This document shows positions 22,357 to 30,914 of a stretch of 64,000 nucleotides of DNA, piece by piece. The notes beneath the pieces are model-generated. The model worked only from the letters and a program-made list of their open reading frames with translations, did not search any database and was not told the origin of the DNA. The DNA is taken from positions 4,216,001 through 4,280,000 of the forward strand of contig NZ_CP053985.1 of assembly GCF_013267355.1 (NCBI RefSeq), in the 5' to 3' direction. This DNA is from Achromobacter pestifer. Lineage in GTDB: Bacteria > Pseudomonadota > Gammaproteobacteria > Burkholderiales > Burkholderiaceae_B. A program made the translations under genes and the position numbers. The first letter of the stretch is position 1. Every line of letters begins with the position of its first letter.

Positions 22357-23172
22357 TCAGCGCGCCGGGTTCCAGCCCAGACGGCGCGAGCAATCCGCCG
22401 CGGCCGCAGTCAGCGCCCGCACCGGTTCGCCGTCGGGCAACAGGTCGAACCCCCCGAGCAGCCCCAGGCTGGTGATGGCGCCGGCCAGATGGCCCTGTGC
22501 ATCCCGCACCGGCACCGCGGCCGAATTTATGCCGTGCAGCAGGTGGCCGCTGACGCTGGCGTAGCCACGCTGGCGGGTCGCCTGCCATTGCCGGCGCAGG
22601 GCGGCGGCGGGATCGGCGGGCGGTTCGTCCGCATCCAGCACCAGGGCGGCAGCGGGGTCATGGGCGCGCAGCGCTTCCCATTCGGACAGCGCCCTGGGCA
22701 GGGCCAGGGATTCGGGCAGCCAGGCGGCGAAGACGCGGCCGGTGGCGCTGTTGAGCAGCGGCAGCACCGAGCCTACCCGCACGTTGACGGTCACCGGCAG
22801 CCGCGCGTCGCGCCATTGCACGATGGTGGGACCGTGCTGGCCCCAGACCGAGATGAACACGGTCTGGCCGATGGCGGCGCTCAGGCCGTCCAGGCCGCCG
22901 GCCGCCAGTTTCACGAAATCCACTTCAGCCAGCGCCGCCAGCCCGGTGTGCAGCGCTTGCGGGCCGAGGCGGTAGCGGGCGCTGGCCGCGTCCTGTTCCA
23001 CATAGCCGCGCCGTTCCAGCGACACCAGATAGCGGTGCACCTTGGCGCGCGGCATGTCCAGGCTGCGGCCCAGCTCGGACACGGACAGGGCGCCGCCCAG
23101 TTCGGCCAGCCGGGTCAGCACGTCCAGGGCGATTTCGGCGGATTGGATCCCCGTGCTGCTATCTGTTGACAT
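22357..23172 (-). CDS. IclR-family transcriptional regulator
   Basis: A 271-residue regulator with an N-terminal winged helix-turn-helix (about residues 11-70, including [20 protein letters not shown]) and a C-terminal IclR effector domain containing [20 protein letters not shown]. IclR proteins usually bind small aromatic or organic acids and control adjacent catabolic or transport genes. It is divergent from a substrate-binding protein gene across a 235-bp gap that holds palindromes, so that gene is its likely target. Confidence 0.9.
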   Translation of the reverse strand: MSTDSSTGIQSAEIALDVLTRLAELGGALSVSELGRSLDMPRAKVHRYLVSLERRGYVEQDAASARYRLGPQALHTGLAALAEVDFVKLAAGGLDGLSAAIGQTVFISVWGQHGPTIVQWRDARLPVTVNVRVGSVLPLLNSATGRVFAAWLPESLALPRALSEWEALRAHDPAAALVLDADEPPADPAAALRRQWQATRQRGYASVSGHLLHGINSAAVPVRDAQGHLAGAITSLGLLGGFDLLPDGEPVRALTAAAADCSRRLGWNPAR

Positions 23173-23191
23173 GAGGTTGTCTCTTATTAGA

Positions 23192-23236
23192 ATACGTGTA
23201 TCACTAAAAAATACAGCGCTTGCCAGTCACTGGCAA
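23192..23236. promoter_or_regulatory. Candidate operators between the IclR gene and the binding-protein gene
   Basis: Two inverted repeats lie in the divergent gap: ATAC-GT-GTAT (23192-23201), close to the regulator start, and a perfect TTGCCAG-TCA-CTGGCAA (23220-23236). Either could be the IclR-protein site. The sequence between them is AT-rich, as for a promoter. No match to a specific known operator is claimed. Confidence 0.4.
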
Positions 23237-23407
23237 CGTGGAGACCAGCAACGACGCAGCCGCACCGCGCTGCGAGCCCGTGCGGACAAACCCGCAGCGG
23301 GCCCCCGAGGTGCCCGCCCGCCGGGCTCCCCGCCGTATAAACAGAGTTCCACGCCGTAGCGGATCGGCGCCAAGCATAAGACATCCGCGTATCCAAGGAG
23401 ACTCCGC

Positions 23408-24565
23408 ATGACCCCTCGTCGTACCCTCATGGCCGCTGCGCTGGCCGCCCTGCTGGCAGCGGCCGCCGCGCCCGCGCTGGCCCAAGTGAAAATCGGCGCC
23501 ACCCTGTCCACCACCGGGCCCCAGGCCTCGCTGGGCATCCCCGAACGCAACACCATCAGCTTGCTGCCCACCGAGATCGGCGGCGTCAAGGTCGAGTACG
23601 TGGTGCTGGACGACGCTTCCGACACCACCCGCGCGGTCAGCAACTCGCATAAGCTGATCTCGGAGAACAAAGTGGACCTGATCGTCGGGTCCAGCACCAC
23701 CCCCAACACCATGGCCATGCTGGACACGGTGGCCAGCGGCGCCACGCCGGTGATCACGCTGGCCTCTTCGGCGCGGCTGATCGAGCCGGTCGACGACAAG
23801 CGCCGCTGGGTGTTCAAGACGCCGCACTCCGATTCGCTGATGGCCGAGGGCATTGCGCGCCATGCGGCGGCCAATGGCGTCAAGAAGCTGGCCTTCATCG
23901 GTTTCAACAACGCGCTGGGCGAGACCTTCTGGGTGGAAATCGAGAAGGCGGCTAAAAAGCACGGCATCGAGGTGGTGGGCAAGGAAGCCTTCGCGCCCAC
24001 GGACACGTCCGCCGTGGCTCAGAGCCTGAAGGTGATCGGCGCGGCGCCCGACGCCGTGGTGGTCGGCGCCTCCGGCACGCCCGCCGCGATGCCGGCCCGG
24101 GCGCTGCGCGAGCGCGGCTACAAGGGCAAGATCTATTTCAACCACGGCGTGGCCAACAACGACTTCCTGCGGGTCTGTGGCGATGCCTGCGAGGGCGCCT
24201 GGGTGCCGGTGGGGCCGGTGATGGTGGCCGACCTGCTGCCGGATACCAACCCGGTCAAGTCCACCGCCCAGGCCTTCGCCAAGAAGTACGAGGCGGCCAA
24301 CGGCGCGGGCAGCGTGTCCCTGTTCGCCGCCTACACCTGGGACGTCGGCCTCTTGCTGCAGCAGGCCATCCCGGTGGCGCTGAAGACGGCCAAGCCCGGC
24401 ACGCCCGAATTCCGGGCGGCGCTGCGCGACGCGCTGGAGAACGTCAAGAACCTGCCCACCGCGACCGGGGTGGTCAACATGAGCCCCACCGACCACAACG
24501 GGCTGGATGAGCGGGCGCTGGTGATGGCGACCGTGGCTTCCGGCAAGTGGAGGCTGCAGAAATAA
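23408..24565 (+). CDS. ABC transporter substrate-binding protein (LivK-like), orphan
   Basis: A 385-residue periplasmic binding protein of the branched-chain amino acid type. A clear Sec signal peptide (MTPRRTLMAAALAALLAAAA, cleavage after ALA-Q near residue 25) precedes KIGATLSTTGPQASLG, the standard first strand. The family pieces VDLIVGSSTTPNTMAMLD and NNDFLRVCGDACEGAW follow. An AAGGAG RBS lies 7-12 bases before the ATG. No permease or ATPase genes are adjacent: the next gene is dacB. It may serve a transporter encoded elsewhere. Divergent from an IclR regulator. Confidence 0.92.
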   Translation: MTPRRTLMAAALAALLAAAAAPALAQVKIGATLSTTGPQASLGIPERNTISLLPTEIGGVKVEYVVLDDASDTTRAVSNSHKLISENKVDLIVGSSTTPNTMAMLDTVASGATPVITLASSARLIEPVDDKRRWVFKTPHSDSLMAEGIARHAAANGVKKLAFIGFNNALGETFWVEIEKAAKKHGIEVVGKEAFAPTDTSAVAQSLKVIGAAPDAVVVGASGTPAAMPARALRERGYKGKIYFNHGVANNDFLRVCGDACEGAWVPVGPVMVADLLPDTNPVKSTAQAFAKKYEAANGAGSVSLFAAYTWDVGLLLQQAIPVALKTAKPGTPEFRAALRDALENVKNLPTATGVVNMSPTDHNGLDERALVMATVASGKWRLQK

Positions 24566-24570
24566 GGAGA

Positions 24571-24629
24571 AAGGCCCCGACGTCGCGCATGCAATATGTA
24601 TCTGCTGCGTCCTCAAAGGGCCTTTTTTG
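24571..24629 (+). terminator. Possible terminator after the orphan binding-protein gene
   Basis: AAGGCCC and GGGCCTT can pair across a loop of about 38 nt and are followed by TTTTTTGC. The long loop makes it a weaker call. Confidence 0.45.
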
Positions 24630-24727
24630 CTTGTTTGGGGCAGACGGGGGAGGGCCCCCCGCGCCGCAAGCGTCCCAGGTTTTGTATGCTCTCGGTTTTG
24701 CTGGACGAGCAACCGGGTGGGCGTGGC

Positions 24728-26176
24728 ATGACGGGACGAGCGAATATGCGTATGGGCGGGCTGAAGCGGTGGCTGGCTGGCGGGCTGCTGGCCGCGGTGG
24801 CGGGCGTGGCCTGGGCGCAGGTGCCCGGCCTGCCGCCCAACGTGGTGAACGCCTGGAAAGCCAGCAAGCTGCCCGACAGTTCCTTGTCCCTGGTGGTGCA
24901 GGAAGTGGGCGGGCCGCGCCTGGTGGCGCTGAACGCCAAGGAGTCGCGCAATCCCGCCTCGGTGATGAAGCTGGTCACGACCTGGGCCGCGCTGTCCGAG
25001 CTGGGGCCCAACTACGTCTGGCGCACCGAGTTCATGACGGCGCCGGGCGCGCGGCCCGACGCCAAGGGCGTGCTCAGTGGCCCGCTGTACCTGCGGGCTG
25101 GCGGCGATCCGCAATTCCTGCTGCAAGACCTGTGGGCGCTGCTGCGCGAACTGCGCCTGCGCGGCGTCAAGCAGATCAATGATCTGGTCATCGACCGCAG
25201 CATCTTCGGCCAGGTCGCGACCGACCCGGGCGCCTTCGACGGCGCCCCGGACCGGGCCTACAACGCCAGTCCGGACGCCCTGATGGTGGGTTTTGGCGCA
25301 ATGCGGCTGCTGTTCACGCCCGATCCCGCCGCCAACAAGTGGGTGCCGCTGATCGACCCGCCGCTGCCGGGCCTGAAGATCGAGGGCCGCGTCGAATGGA
25401 GCGACGCCCGCTGCCCGGGTCCCCCGGTGGTGACGACCGAACCGTTGATCACCCAGCAGGGCGTCACCATCCGCGTGAATGGCAAGGTCGCCGGCTCCTG
25501 CGGCGAATTCAGCCTGTACCGCCTGGCGCTGTCGCAGCCCGAGTACGCCACCGAAGTGTTCCGCATGCTGTGGAAGGAACTGGGCGGTACCTTCAAGGGC
25601 CAGGTCCGTTCCGGCATGGTGCCGCCCGACGCGGTGGTGCTGGCCTCGCATGATTCGCCCACGCTGGCCGAGGCGATCCGCCAGATCAACAAGCGCAGCA
25701 ACAACGTCATGGCGCGCACCTTGCTGTTGACCCTGGGCGCCGAACGCGGCCGCCGGCCCTCCACCGTCGCCAGCAGCGAGGCCGTGGCCAAGGGGCTGTT
25801 GGCCAAGCAGGGCCTGGACATGCCCGAGCTGGTCATCGACAACGGCGCCGGCCTGTCGCGCGACGCCCGGGTGTCGGCCGACAGCCTGGCGTCGATGCTG
25901 ACCGTGGCCTGGAATTCGCCGGTCATGCCCGAGTACATTTCTTCTTTTGCGATCGCGGGGGTGGACGGCACGGTGCGCCGCCGCCTCAAGGGCGATGGCA
26001 CCCTGGGCATGGCCCACCTGAAGACCGGGTCGTTGCGCGACGTGCGTTCCATCGCGGGTTACGTGCTGGGCGCCAGCGGCAAGCGCTATGTGGTGGTCAG
26101 CATCGTCAACCACGAACAGGCGGGCGCCGTGCGCGCCTTCGATGACGCCCTGATCGCCTGGCTGGCCGAACAATAA
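24728..26176 (+). CDS. dacB: D-alanyl-D-alanine carboxypeptidase/endopeptidase (PBP4 type)
   Basis: Periplasmic class-C penicillin-binding protein that trims or cross-cleaves peptidoglycan stem peptides. The three active-site motifs are present: SVMK (S78-K81), SNN (within NKRSNNVMART) and KTG (HLKTGSLRD). A signal peptide (RWLAGGLLAAVAGVAWA) is followed by the mature N-terminus near QVPGLPP. The start could be ATG 24728 or 24746, six codons on; both give an exported protein. About 482 residues, normal for the family. Confidence 0.93.
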   Translation: MTGRANMRMGGLKRWLAGGLLAAVAGVAWAQVPGLPPNVVNAWKASKLPDSSLSLVVQEVGGPRLVALNAKESRNPASVMKLVTTWAALSELGPNYVWRTEFMTAPGARPDAKGVLSGPLYLRAGGDPQFLLQDLWALLRELRLRGVKQINDLVIDRSIFGQVATDPGAFDGAPDRAYNASPDALMVGFGAMRLLFTPDPAANKWVPLIDPPLPGLKIEGRVEWSDARCPGPPVVTTEPLITQQGVTIRVNGKVAGSCGEFSLYRLALSQPEYATEVFRMLWKELGGTFKGQVRSGMVPPDAVVLASHDSPTLAEAIRQINKRSNNVMARTLLLTLGAERGRRPSTVASSEAVAKGLLAKQGLDMPELVIDNGAGLSRDARVSADSLASMLTVAWNSPVMPEYISSFAIAGVDGTVRRRLKGDGTLGMAHLKTGSLRDVRSIAGYVLGASGKRYVVVSIVNHEQAGAVRAFDDALIAWLAEQ

Positions 26177-26361
26177 ACATGCATGCTTCGCGCCGGCAAG
26201 AATCTTTGGCTGATCCTGCCGGCGGTCAATAACAATTCCCTTCCAAACCGATTACGATCCTCGGATGTGGCTCGACGACGGGCGACGCCAAGCGCGCCGC
26301 GCCGTCATGGTTCCGCCTGAGGCGAATACCCTGTCTATCAATATTCTGGAGAGTTACGCAC

Positions 26362-27000
26362 ATGCCCGTGCACGAAATCCGCCATCCGCTGATCCGCCAC
26401 AAGCTCGGGATCATGCGCCGCGCCGACCTCAGCACCAAGAGCTTCCGTGAGCTGTCGCAGGAAGTGGGCGCGCTGCTCACTTACGAAGCGTCCAAGGACC
26501 TGCCGCTGGCGCCCGCCACCGTCGAGGGCTGGTGCGGCTCGGTGCAGGTCGAGAAGATCGCCGGCAAGAAAGTCACCGTGGTGCCCATCCTGCGCGCCGG
26601 CATCGGCATGCTGGACGGCGTGCTCAGCCTGATTCCGGGCGCCAAGGTCAGCGTGGTGGGGGTGGCCCGCAACGAAGAAACGCTGGAAGCGCATACCTAT
26701 CTGGAGCGCCTGGTGGGCGAACTGGACCAGCGCCTGGCGCTGATCGTCGATCCGATGCTGGCGACCGGCGGCTCCATGGTCGCCGCAATCGACCTGCTCA
26801 AGCGCGCGGGCTGCAAGGAAATCCGCGCCCTGGTGCTGGTCGCCGCGCCCGTCGGCATCGATGCCGTGCTGGCCAAGCACCCCGACGTGCACATCTACAC
26901 CGCGTCCATCGATGACGGCCTGAATGAACACGGCTACATCATGCCTGGCCTGGGCGACGCCGGCGACCGCATTTTCGGCACCACGCAGAAGACGGAATAG
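26362..27000 (+). CDS. upp: Uracil phosphoribosyltransferase
   Basis: Salvage enzyme that makes UMP from uracil and PRPP. The 212 residues contain the PRPP-binding loop [11 protein letters not shown] (about residues 130-140), the [13 protein letters not shown] segment and the uracil-binding end [28 protein letters not shown] precedes the ATG. It is followed by a strong bidirectional terminator. The 185-bp gap before it contains no gene that I can support. Confidence 0.97.
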   Translation: MPVHEIRHPLIRHKLGIMRRADLSTKSFRELSQEVGALLTYEASKDLPLAPATVEGWCGSVQVEKIAGKKVTVVPILRAGIGMLDGVLSLIPGAKVSVVGVARNEETLEAHTYLERLVGELDQRLALIVDPMLATGGSMVAAIDLLKRAGCKEIRALVLVAAPVGIDAVLAKHPDVHIYTASIDDGLNEHGYIMPGLGDAGDRIFGTTQKTE

Positions 27001-27022
27001 CGGCCGGAGTACGGCCACGAGC

Positions 27023-27052
27023 AAAAACGCCAGCCTGCAGGCTGGCGTTTTG
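27023..27052. terminator. Bidirectional terminator between upp and cysG
   Basis: A long perfect palindrome (AAAACGCCAGC...GCTGGCGTTTT around a CTGCAG centre) lies between the convergent genes and gives a U-run in both directions. Confidence 0.88.
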
Positions 27053-27088
27053 CATTGGGCCCGGCGACGCCTTACTGCCCACGGCCCC

Positions 27089-28504
27089 TCAGGCCGCCAG
27101 ACGCTCCAGGCGTCCGTCCAGGTGCTGGCCGAACCACTGCAATTGCGAAGCCAATCCCGCCACCTCACCCACGATCAAGAGCGCGGGCGAGCGGATGGCG
27201 TGCTCGGCGGCCAGGGCCGGCAGCTGTTCCAGCGTGCCCGAGAGCACGCGCTGTTCGGGCCGGCTGCCGTTTTCGATCAACGCGAAGGGCGTGTCCGGCG
27301 AACGGCCGTGGGCCAGCAGGCGGCCGGTCAGCAGATCCAGCTGACCTACCCCCATATAGAAGGCCAAGGTCTGTTTTTCACGGGCCAGCGCGGGCCAGTC
27401 CAGATTGTCTTCGTCTTCGCGGCAATGGGCGGTGACCAGGCGGACGGACTGGGCGTGTTCACGATGCGTCAGCGGAATGCCGGCGTAGGCCGCACAGGCC
27501 AGCGCGGCAGTGATGCCGGGCACCACTTCATAGCGCACGCCGTGCGCGCGCAGGTACTCCAGCTCTTCGCCGCCCCGGCCGAAGATGAAGGCGTCGCCGC
27601 CCTTGAGCCGCACCACGCGGCGGCCGGCGTGCGCATGCTCGACCATCAGCCTGTGGATGCGGGCCTGGGTGGCGTTGTGGTCCTCGCCGGGCAGCTTGCC
27701 GACCGATGTGCGCTCGGCGTCGCGGCGAGCCAGCGACATGACCTCGCCGCTGACCAGGCGGTCGTGCAGAATTACGTCGGCCTCGTTCAGCGCGCGCAGC
27801 GCCTTCAGCGTCAAGAGGCCAGGGTCGCCCGGTCCTGCGCCCACCAGCACCACGCTGCCGGCGTCGGGCGCCCGCGGCGCGGCCAAAGCCGCCGCCAGCG
27901 CAGCCTCGGCCTGGGCCGGCTGCTGCTGGCGCAGGAAGCCGGCCACCGGGCCGTCCAGCAGCCAGTCATAGAAGCGGCGGCGCGCGCCCAGGTCGGGATG
28001 GCTGGCGCGGATCCGCTTGCGGTAGCTGGCGGCCAGTCCGGCCAACTGGCCCAGGGTGTGGTCGAACAGCGATTCGATGCGTTCCCGGATACGCCGCGCC
28101 AGCACCGGCGCCACGCCGGACGAGGAAATCGCGACGATCACGGGCGAGCGGTCGACGATGGATGGCACCTGGAAGGACGACAGCTCAGGATCGTCCACCA
28201 CATTGCTGAAAATGCGGCGGGCGTGGGCTGCTTCGGATACGGCAGCGTTGGTGTCGCGGTCATCGGTGGCGGCGACCACCAGCCAGACCTCGTCGAGCCA
28301 GGCGGGATCGAAACGGCCGGCCAGATGGCGGATGCGTCCTTCGGCGGCCAGCGCGGCCAGGGCGGGCGTCAGTTCAGGCGCGCCCAGCAGCACGTCGGCC
28401 GAGGCTTCCAGCAGCGACAGCGTCTTGCGCTCGGCGACGGCGCCGCCGCCTACCACCAGGACCAGCCTGTCTTTCAGATCGGCAAAAATCGGGAAAAGCT
28501 TCAT
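27089..28504 (-). CDS. cysG: Siroheme synthase
   Basis: Trifunctional enzyme making siroheme from uroporphyrinogen III, the cofactor of nitrite and sulfite reductases. The N-terminal dehydrogenase/ferrochelatase part has the NAD-binding [11 protein letters not shown] (about residue 17) and [16 protein letters not shown]. The C-terminal SAM methyltransferase part starts at [19 protein letters not shown] (about 220) and contains [17 protein letters not shown]. The ATG at [10 protein letters not shown] gives 471 residues. It lies 103 bp downstream of nasT on the same strand, which fits supply of siroheme for nitrite reduction. Confidence 0.96.
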   Translation of the reverse strand: MKLFPIFADLKDRLVLVVGGGAVAERKTLSLLEASADVLLGAPELTPALAALAAEGRIRHLAGRFDPAWLDEVWLVVAATDDRDTNAAVSEAAHARRIFSNVVDDPELSSFQVPSIVDRSPVIVAISSSGVAPVLARRIRERIESLFDHTLGQLAGLAASYRKRIRASHPDLGARRRFYDWLLDGPVAGFLRQQQPAQAEAALAAALAAPRAPDAGSVVLVGAGPGDPGLLTLKALRALNEADVILHDRLVSGEVMSLARRDAERTSVGKLPGEDHNATQARIHRLMVEHAHAGRRVVRLKGGDAFIFGRGGEELEYLRAHGVRYEVVPGITAALACAAYAGIPLTHREHAQSVRLVTAHCREDEDNLDWPALAREKQTLAFYMGVGQLDLLTGRLLAHGRSPDTPFALIENGSRPEQRVLSGTLEQLPALAAEHAIRSPALLIVGEVAGLASQLQWFGQHLDGRLERLAA

Positions 28505-28607
28505 GAATGCCAGCCTCGGGCGTACCCGGCACAGTGTCGTTGGATCATAGGAAGGGGGCTTCATCCCCACAACTTTTGATTTCTTTGTTTCATATAACTA
28601 AAGCTTA

Positions 28608-29192
28608 TTAAGTGGATTTGCCCAGCCAGGCGCTCATCTCCACGACTTCGCGGGCGACCTCGCCCAGCCGTTTCTGGCTTTGCATGGCGCGCTGGCGCAA
28701 CAGGCCGTGGGCCTCGTCCTCGGAAATCGACCGCGCCTTCATCAGGATGCCCTTGGCCTTTTCCACCCATTGGCGGTCGGCCAGGCGCAATTGCGCTTCG
28801 CGCAATTCCTCGCGCCGCGACTTCTCCATGGCGAAGCGCTCGATCGCCACCGTCAGCAGCGGCTCGATGCGCCCGGCGGGCACGTCGCCCACGACGTAGG
28901 CCGCGACCCCGGCGCGCAAGGCGCTGCGTATGGTTTCGCGATTGCCGTTGTCGGTGAACATCACCACCGGGCGATCGCTGTGCTCGCTGGCCACGCAGAC
29001 GTTTTCCAGCGTGTCGCGGCCGGGCGCGTCGCTGTCTATCAACACCACGTCGGGCGCGGCCTGCGCGATGGCGGCGGCCAGGTCCATGCCCGGCGCCATT
29101 TCCGCCACGACGTGCACGCCCGCGGCGGCCAGCGTCTGCCGCAGCGACGCCGCGCGTCCTTCGCCATCGTTGAGCAGCATGACCTTGAGCAT
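28608..29192 (-). CDS. nasT: NasT-like ANTAR antitermination regulator
   Basis: A 194-residue RNA-binding response-regulator-like protein. Residues 1-120 form a receiver fold starting MLKVMLLNDGEG, with a possible acceptor aspartate in VVLIDSDAPG (D53 or D55). Residues about 130-185 form the ANTAR domain (VEKAKGILMKARSISEDEAH, then AREVVEMSAWLG). ANTAR proteins bind paired hexaloop hairpins and prevent termination. Both hairpins and a terminator are present in the divergent leader of the nitrate operon. An AGGGG RBS supports the ATG chosen. No NasS partner gene is visible nearby. Confidence 0.9.
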   Translation of the reverse strand: MLKVMLLNDGEGRAASLRQTLAAAGVHVVAEMAPGMDLAAAIAQAAPDVVLIDSDAPGRDTLENVCVASEHSDRPVVMFTDNGNRETIRSALRAGVAAYVVGDVPAGRIEPLLTVAIERFAMEKSRREELREAQLRLADRQWVEKAKGILMKARSISEDEAHGLLRQRAMQSQKRLGEVAREVVEMSAWLGKST

Positions 29193-29286
29193 GAGATTCC
29201 CCTCTGATGCTTCCAGCCACGCAAGTTCCATGCCATCGCGTTGCGCGGCGCGGGCCGCCAGGCGCGCACAGCCGCGGAGCGCAGAC

Positions 29287-29336
29287 CGCACGCGGATGGT
29301 GCACTGCCGCAACCGGCTGCGCACCAAGTTGGTTCG
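29287..29336 (+). promoter_or_regulatory. Two NtrC-like upstream activator sites
   Basis: Two 17-bp sites match the NtrC pattern GCACC-N5-GGTGC imperfectly: CGCACGCGGATGGTGCA (29287-29303) and CGCACCAAGTTGGTTCG (29320-29336). Against the classic glnA site TGCACCATTATGGTGCA they agree at 12 and 11 of 17 positions. Their centres are 33 bp apart, three helical turns. They lie about 133 and 166 bp upstream of the predicted start, the usual range for a sigma-54 activator. Confidence 0.65.
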
Positions 29337-29434
29337 CGCCCTGTTTTCCAGCATTCCGGACCGCGCGCCGGTTGGCGGGGCAGCGCCAGCGCAGGCGCGG
29401 CCTGGCGGCCCTTCAGGCCATGCTTTTTTCTTGC

Positions 29435-29450
29435 TGGCACGGCGTTTGCT
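29435..29450 (+). promoter_or_regulatory. Sigma-54 promoter of the nitrate operon
   Basis: TGGCAC-N5-TTGCT matches the -24/-12 consensus, with exactly ten bases between the invariant GG and GC. Transcription should start about 12 bases after the GC, near 29461, which is the foot of the first ANTAR hairpin. Confidence 0.82.
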
Positions 29451-29459
29451 TCAGTGGAA

Positions 29460-29573
29460 TCGGGCGGCCAACGAAGGTTGCCCGACGCAACGCGCCGCGA
29501 CCTGCGGCAAGGGACAACGACGTTCCGCAGCGCCACCGGATGGGAGTCCAGGGCGCGCGGGACGTTTTTTTTT
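29460..29573 (+). promoter_or_regulatory. ANTAR-type antitermination leader (P1, P2, terminator)
   Basis: P1 (29460-29485) is a 10-bp stem TCGGGCGGCC / GGTTGCCCGA (two G-U pairs) with hexaloop AACGAA. P2 (29511-29526) is a 5-bp stem GGGAC / GTTCC with hexaloop AACGAC. Both loops have the A at position 1 and G at position 4 that define ANTAR target hairpins. The P2 loop end and right arm are also the left arm of an intrinsic terminator (29520-29534 with 29552-29565) followed by nine Ts, so P2 and terminator cannot form together. The binding-protein ATG begins 15 bases after the T-run. Confidence 0.88.
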
Positions 29574-29587
29574 GCCAGGAGCCATGC

Positions 29588-30889
29588 ATGACGCCATCGA
29601 CCCGTAGCCCCTCCGCCGACGCCGCCGCAAGCGGCGACCTCAGCGCCAACGCCGGACGCCGCAAATGGCTCTGCGGCACGGCGCGCGCGGTGGCCGGCGC
29701 CAGCCTGCTGTCGCTGGTCGATCCGCTGGTGCGGGCCGGCGCCTGGGCCGCCGGCACCGACGCGCCCGAGAAGACCGAGGTCAAGATCGGCTTCATTCCG
29801 CTGACCGATTGCGCTTCGGTCGTGATGGCCTCGGTACTGGGCCTGGACAAGAAGCACGGCGTGACGATCACGCCTTCCAAGGAAGCGTCCTGGGCCGCCG
29901 TGCGCGACAAGCTCATGAACGGCGAGCTGGACATGGCGCACGTGCTTTACGGCATGGTCTACGGCGTGCACCTGGGCATAGGCGGACCGAAGAAGGACAT
30001 GGCCGTGCTGATGAGCCTGAACCAGAACGGCCAGGCCATCACGCTCTCGAACAAGCTGCTGGCGGCGGGCGTGCGCGATGGCGAATCGCTGGCCAGGCTG
30101 ATGGCGTCCGACAAGCGCGAGTACACCTTTGCCCAGACCTTCCCCACCGGCACGCATGCGATGTGGCTGTATTACTGGCTGGCGTCCTACGGCATCCATC
30201 CCATGAAGGACGCCAAGGTCATCACCGTGCCGCCGCCGCAGATGGTGGCCAACATGCGCGTGGGCAATATGGACGGCTATTGCGTGGGCGAGCCCTGGGG
30301 AGCGCGCGCCATCCTGGACAAGATCGGCTACACCGCCGTCACCTCGCAAGGCATCTGGACGGATCATCCCGAGAAGGTGCTGGGCACGAGCGCGGACTTC
30401 GTGTCGCGTCATCCGAACACGGCGCGCGCGGTCACGGCCGCCATACTCGAAGCCGGCAAGTGGATCGACGCCTCGCCCGCCAATCGCCAGAAGACCGCCG
30501 AGACCATCGCGGCCAAGTCCTACGTCAACACGGACGCCAGCGGCATCATCGACCGCATGCTGGGCCGCTACGACGATGGGCTGGGAAAAAGCTGGACGGA
30601 CGAGCATGCCATGCGCTTTTACGCCGATGGCGCCGCGAATTTCCCGTACCTGAGCGACGGCATGTGGTTCCTGACGCAGCACAAGCGCTGGGGACTACTG
30701 AAGGAGCATCCCGATTATCTGGCGATGGCAAAACAGATCAACCGGATCGACCTCTACAAGCAGGCCGCGCAGGCTGCCGGCGTGGCGCTGCCGGCCAGCG
30801 AGATGCGCACTTCGAAACTCATCGACGGCGTGGTCTGGGATGGCAGCAACCCTGCCGCCTACGCCGACGGATTCAAGGTCAAGGCCTGA
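29588..30889 (+). CDS. nrtA: Nitrate ABC transporter substrate-binding protein (NrtA/NasF-like)
   Basis: A 433-residue CmpA/NrtA-family binding protein. A GRRKWLCG twin-arginine-like motif near residue 24 and a following hydrophobic stretch (VAGASLLSLVDPLV) suggest Tat export. The mature part opens with EVKIGFIPLTDCASVVMASV and contains the conserved NMDGYCVGEPWGARA segment. AGGA lies seven bases before the chosen ATG; an out-of-frame ATG four bases earlier is not used. Its RBS sits immediately after the leader terminator. First gene of the nitrate uptake and reduction operon. Confidence 0.92.
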   Translation: MTPSTRSPSADAAASGDLSANAGRRKWLCGTARAVAGASLLSLVDPLVRAGAWAAGTDAPEKTEVKIGFIPLTDCASVVMASVLGLDKKHGVTITPSKEASWAAVRDKLMNGELDMAHVLYGMVYGVHLGIGGPKKDMAVLMSLNQNGQAITLSNKLLAAGVRDGESLARLMASDKREYTFAQTFPTGTHAMWLYYWLASYGIHPMKDAKVITVPPPQMVANMRVGNMDGYCVGEPWGARAILDKIGYTAVTSQGIWTDHPEKVLGTSADFVSRHPNTARAVTAAILEAGKWIDASPANRQKTAETIAAKSYVNTDASGIIDRMLGRYDDGLGKSWTDEHAMRFYADGAANFPYLSDGMWFLTQHKRWGLLKEHPDYLAMAKQINRIDLYKQAAQAAGVALPASEMRTSKLIDGVVWDGSNPAAYADGFKVKA

Positions 30890-30914
30890 GCGCCGATACG
30901 AAAAGGGGCATGCG

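Noticed and set aside
23204..26173. A 989-codon minus-strand open frame opposite the binding-protein gene and dacB
   Set aside because: Same antisense composition; the plus-strand genes have signal peptides and catalytic motifs.
29588..30889. The NrtA-like protein as the nitrate sensor NasS
   Set aside because: It has an export signal with an RRKWL motif and is followed directly by permease and ATPase genes, so it is the transporter's binding protein.
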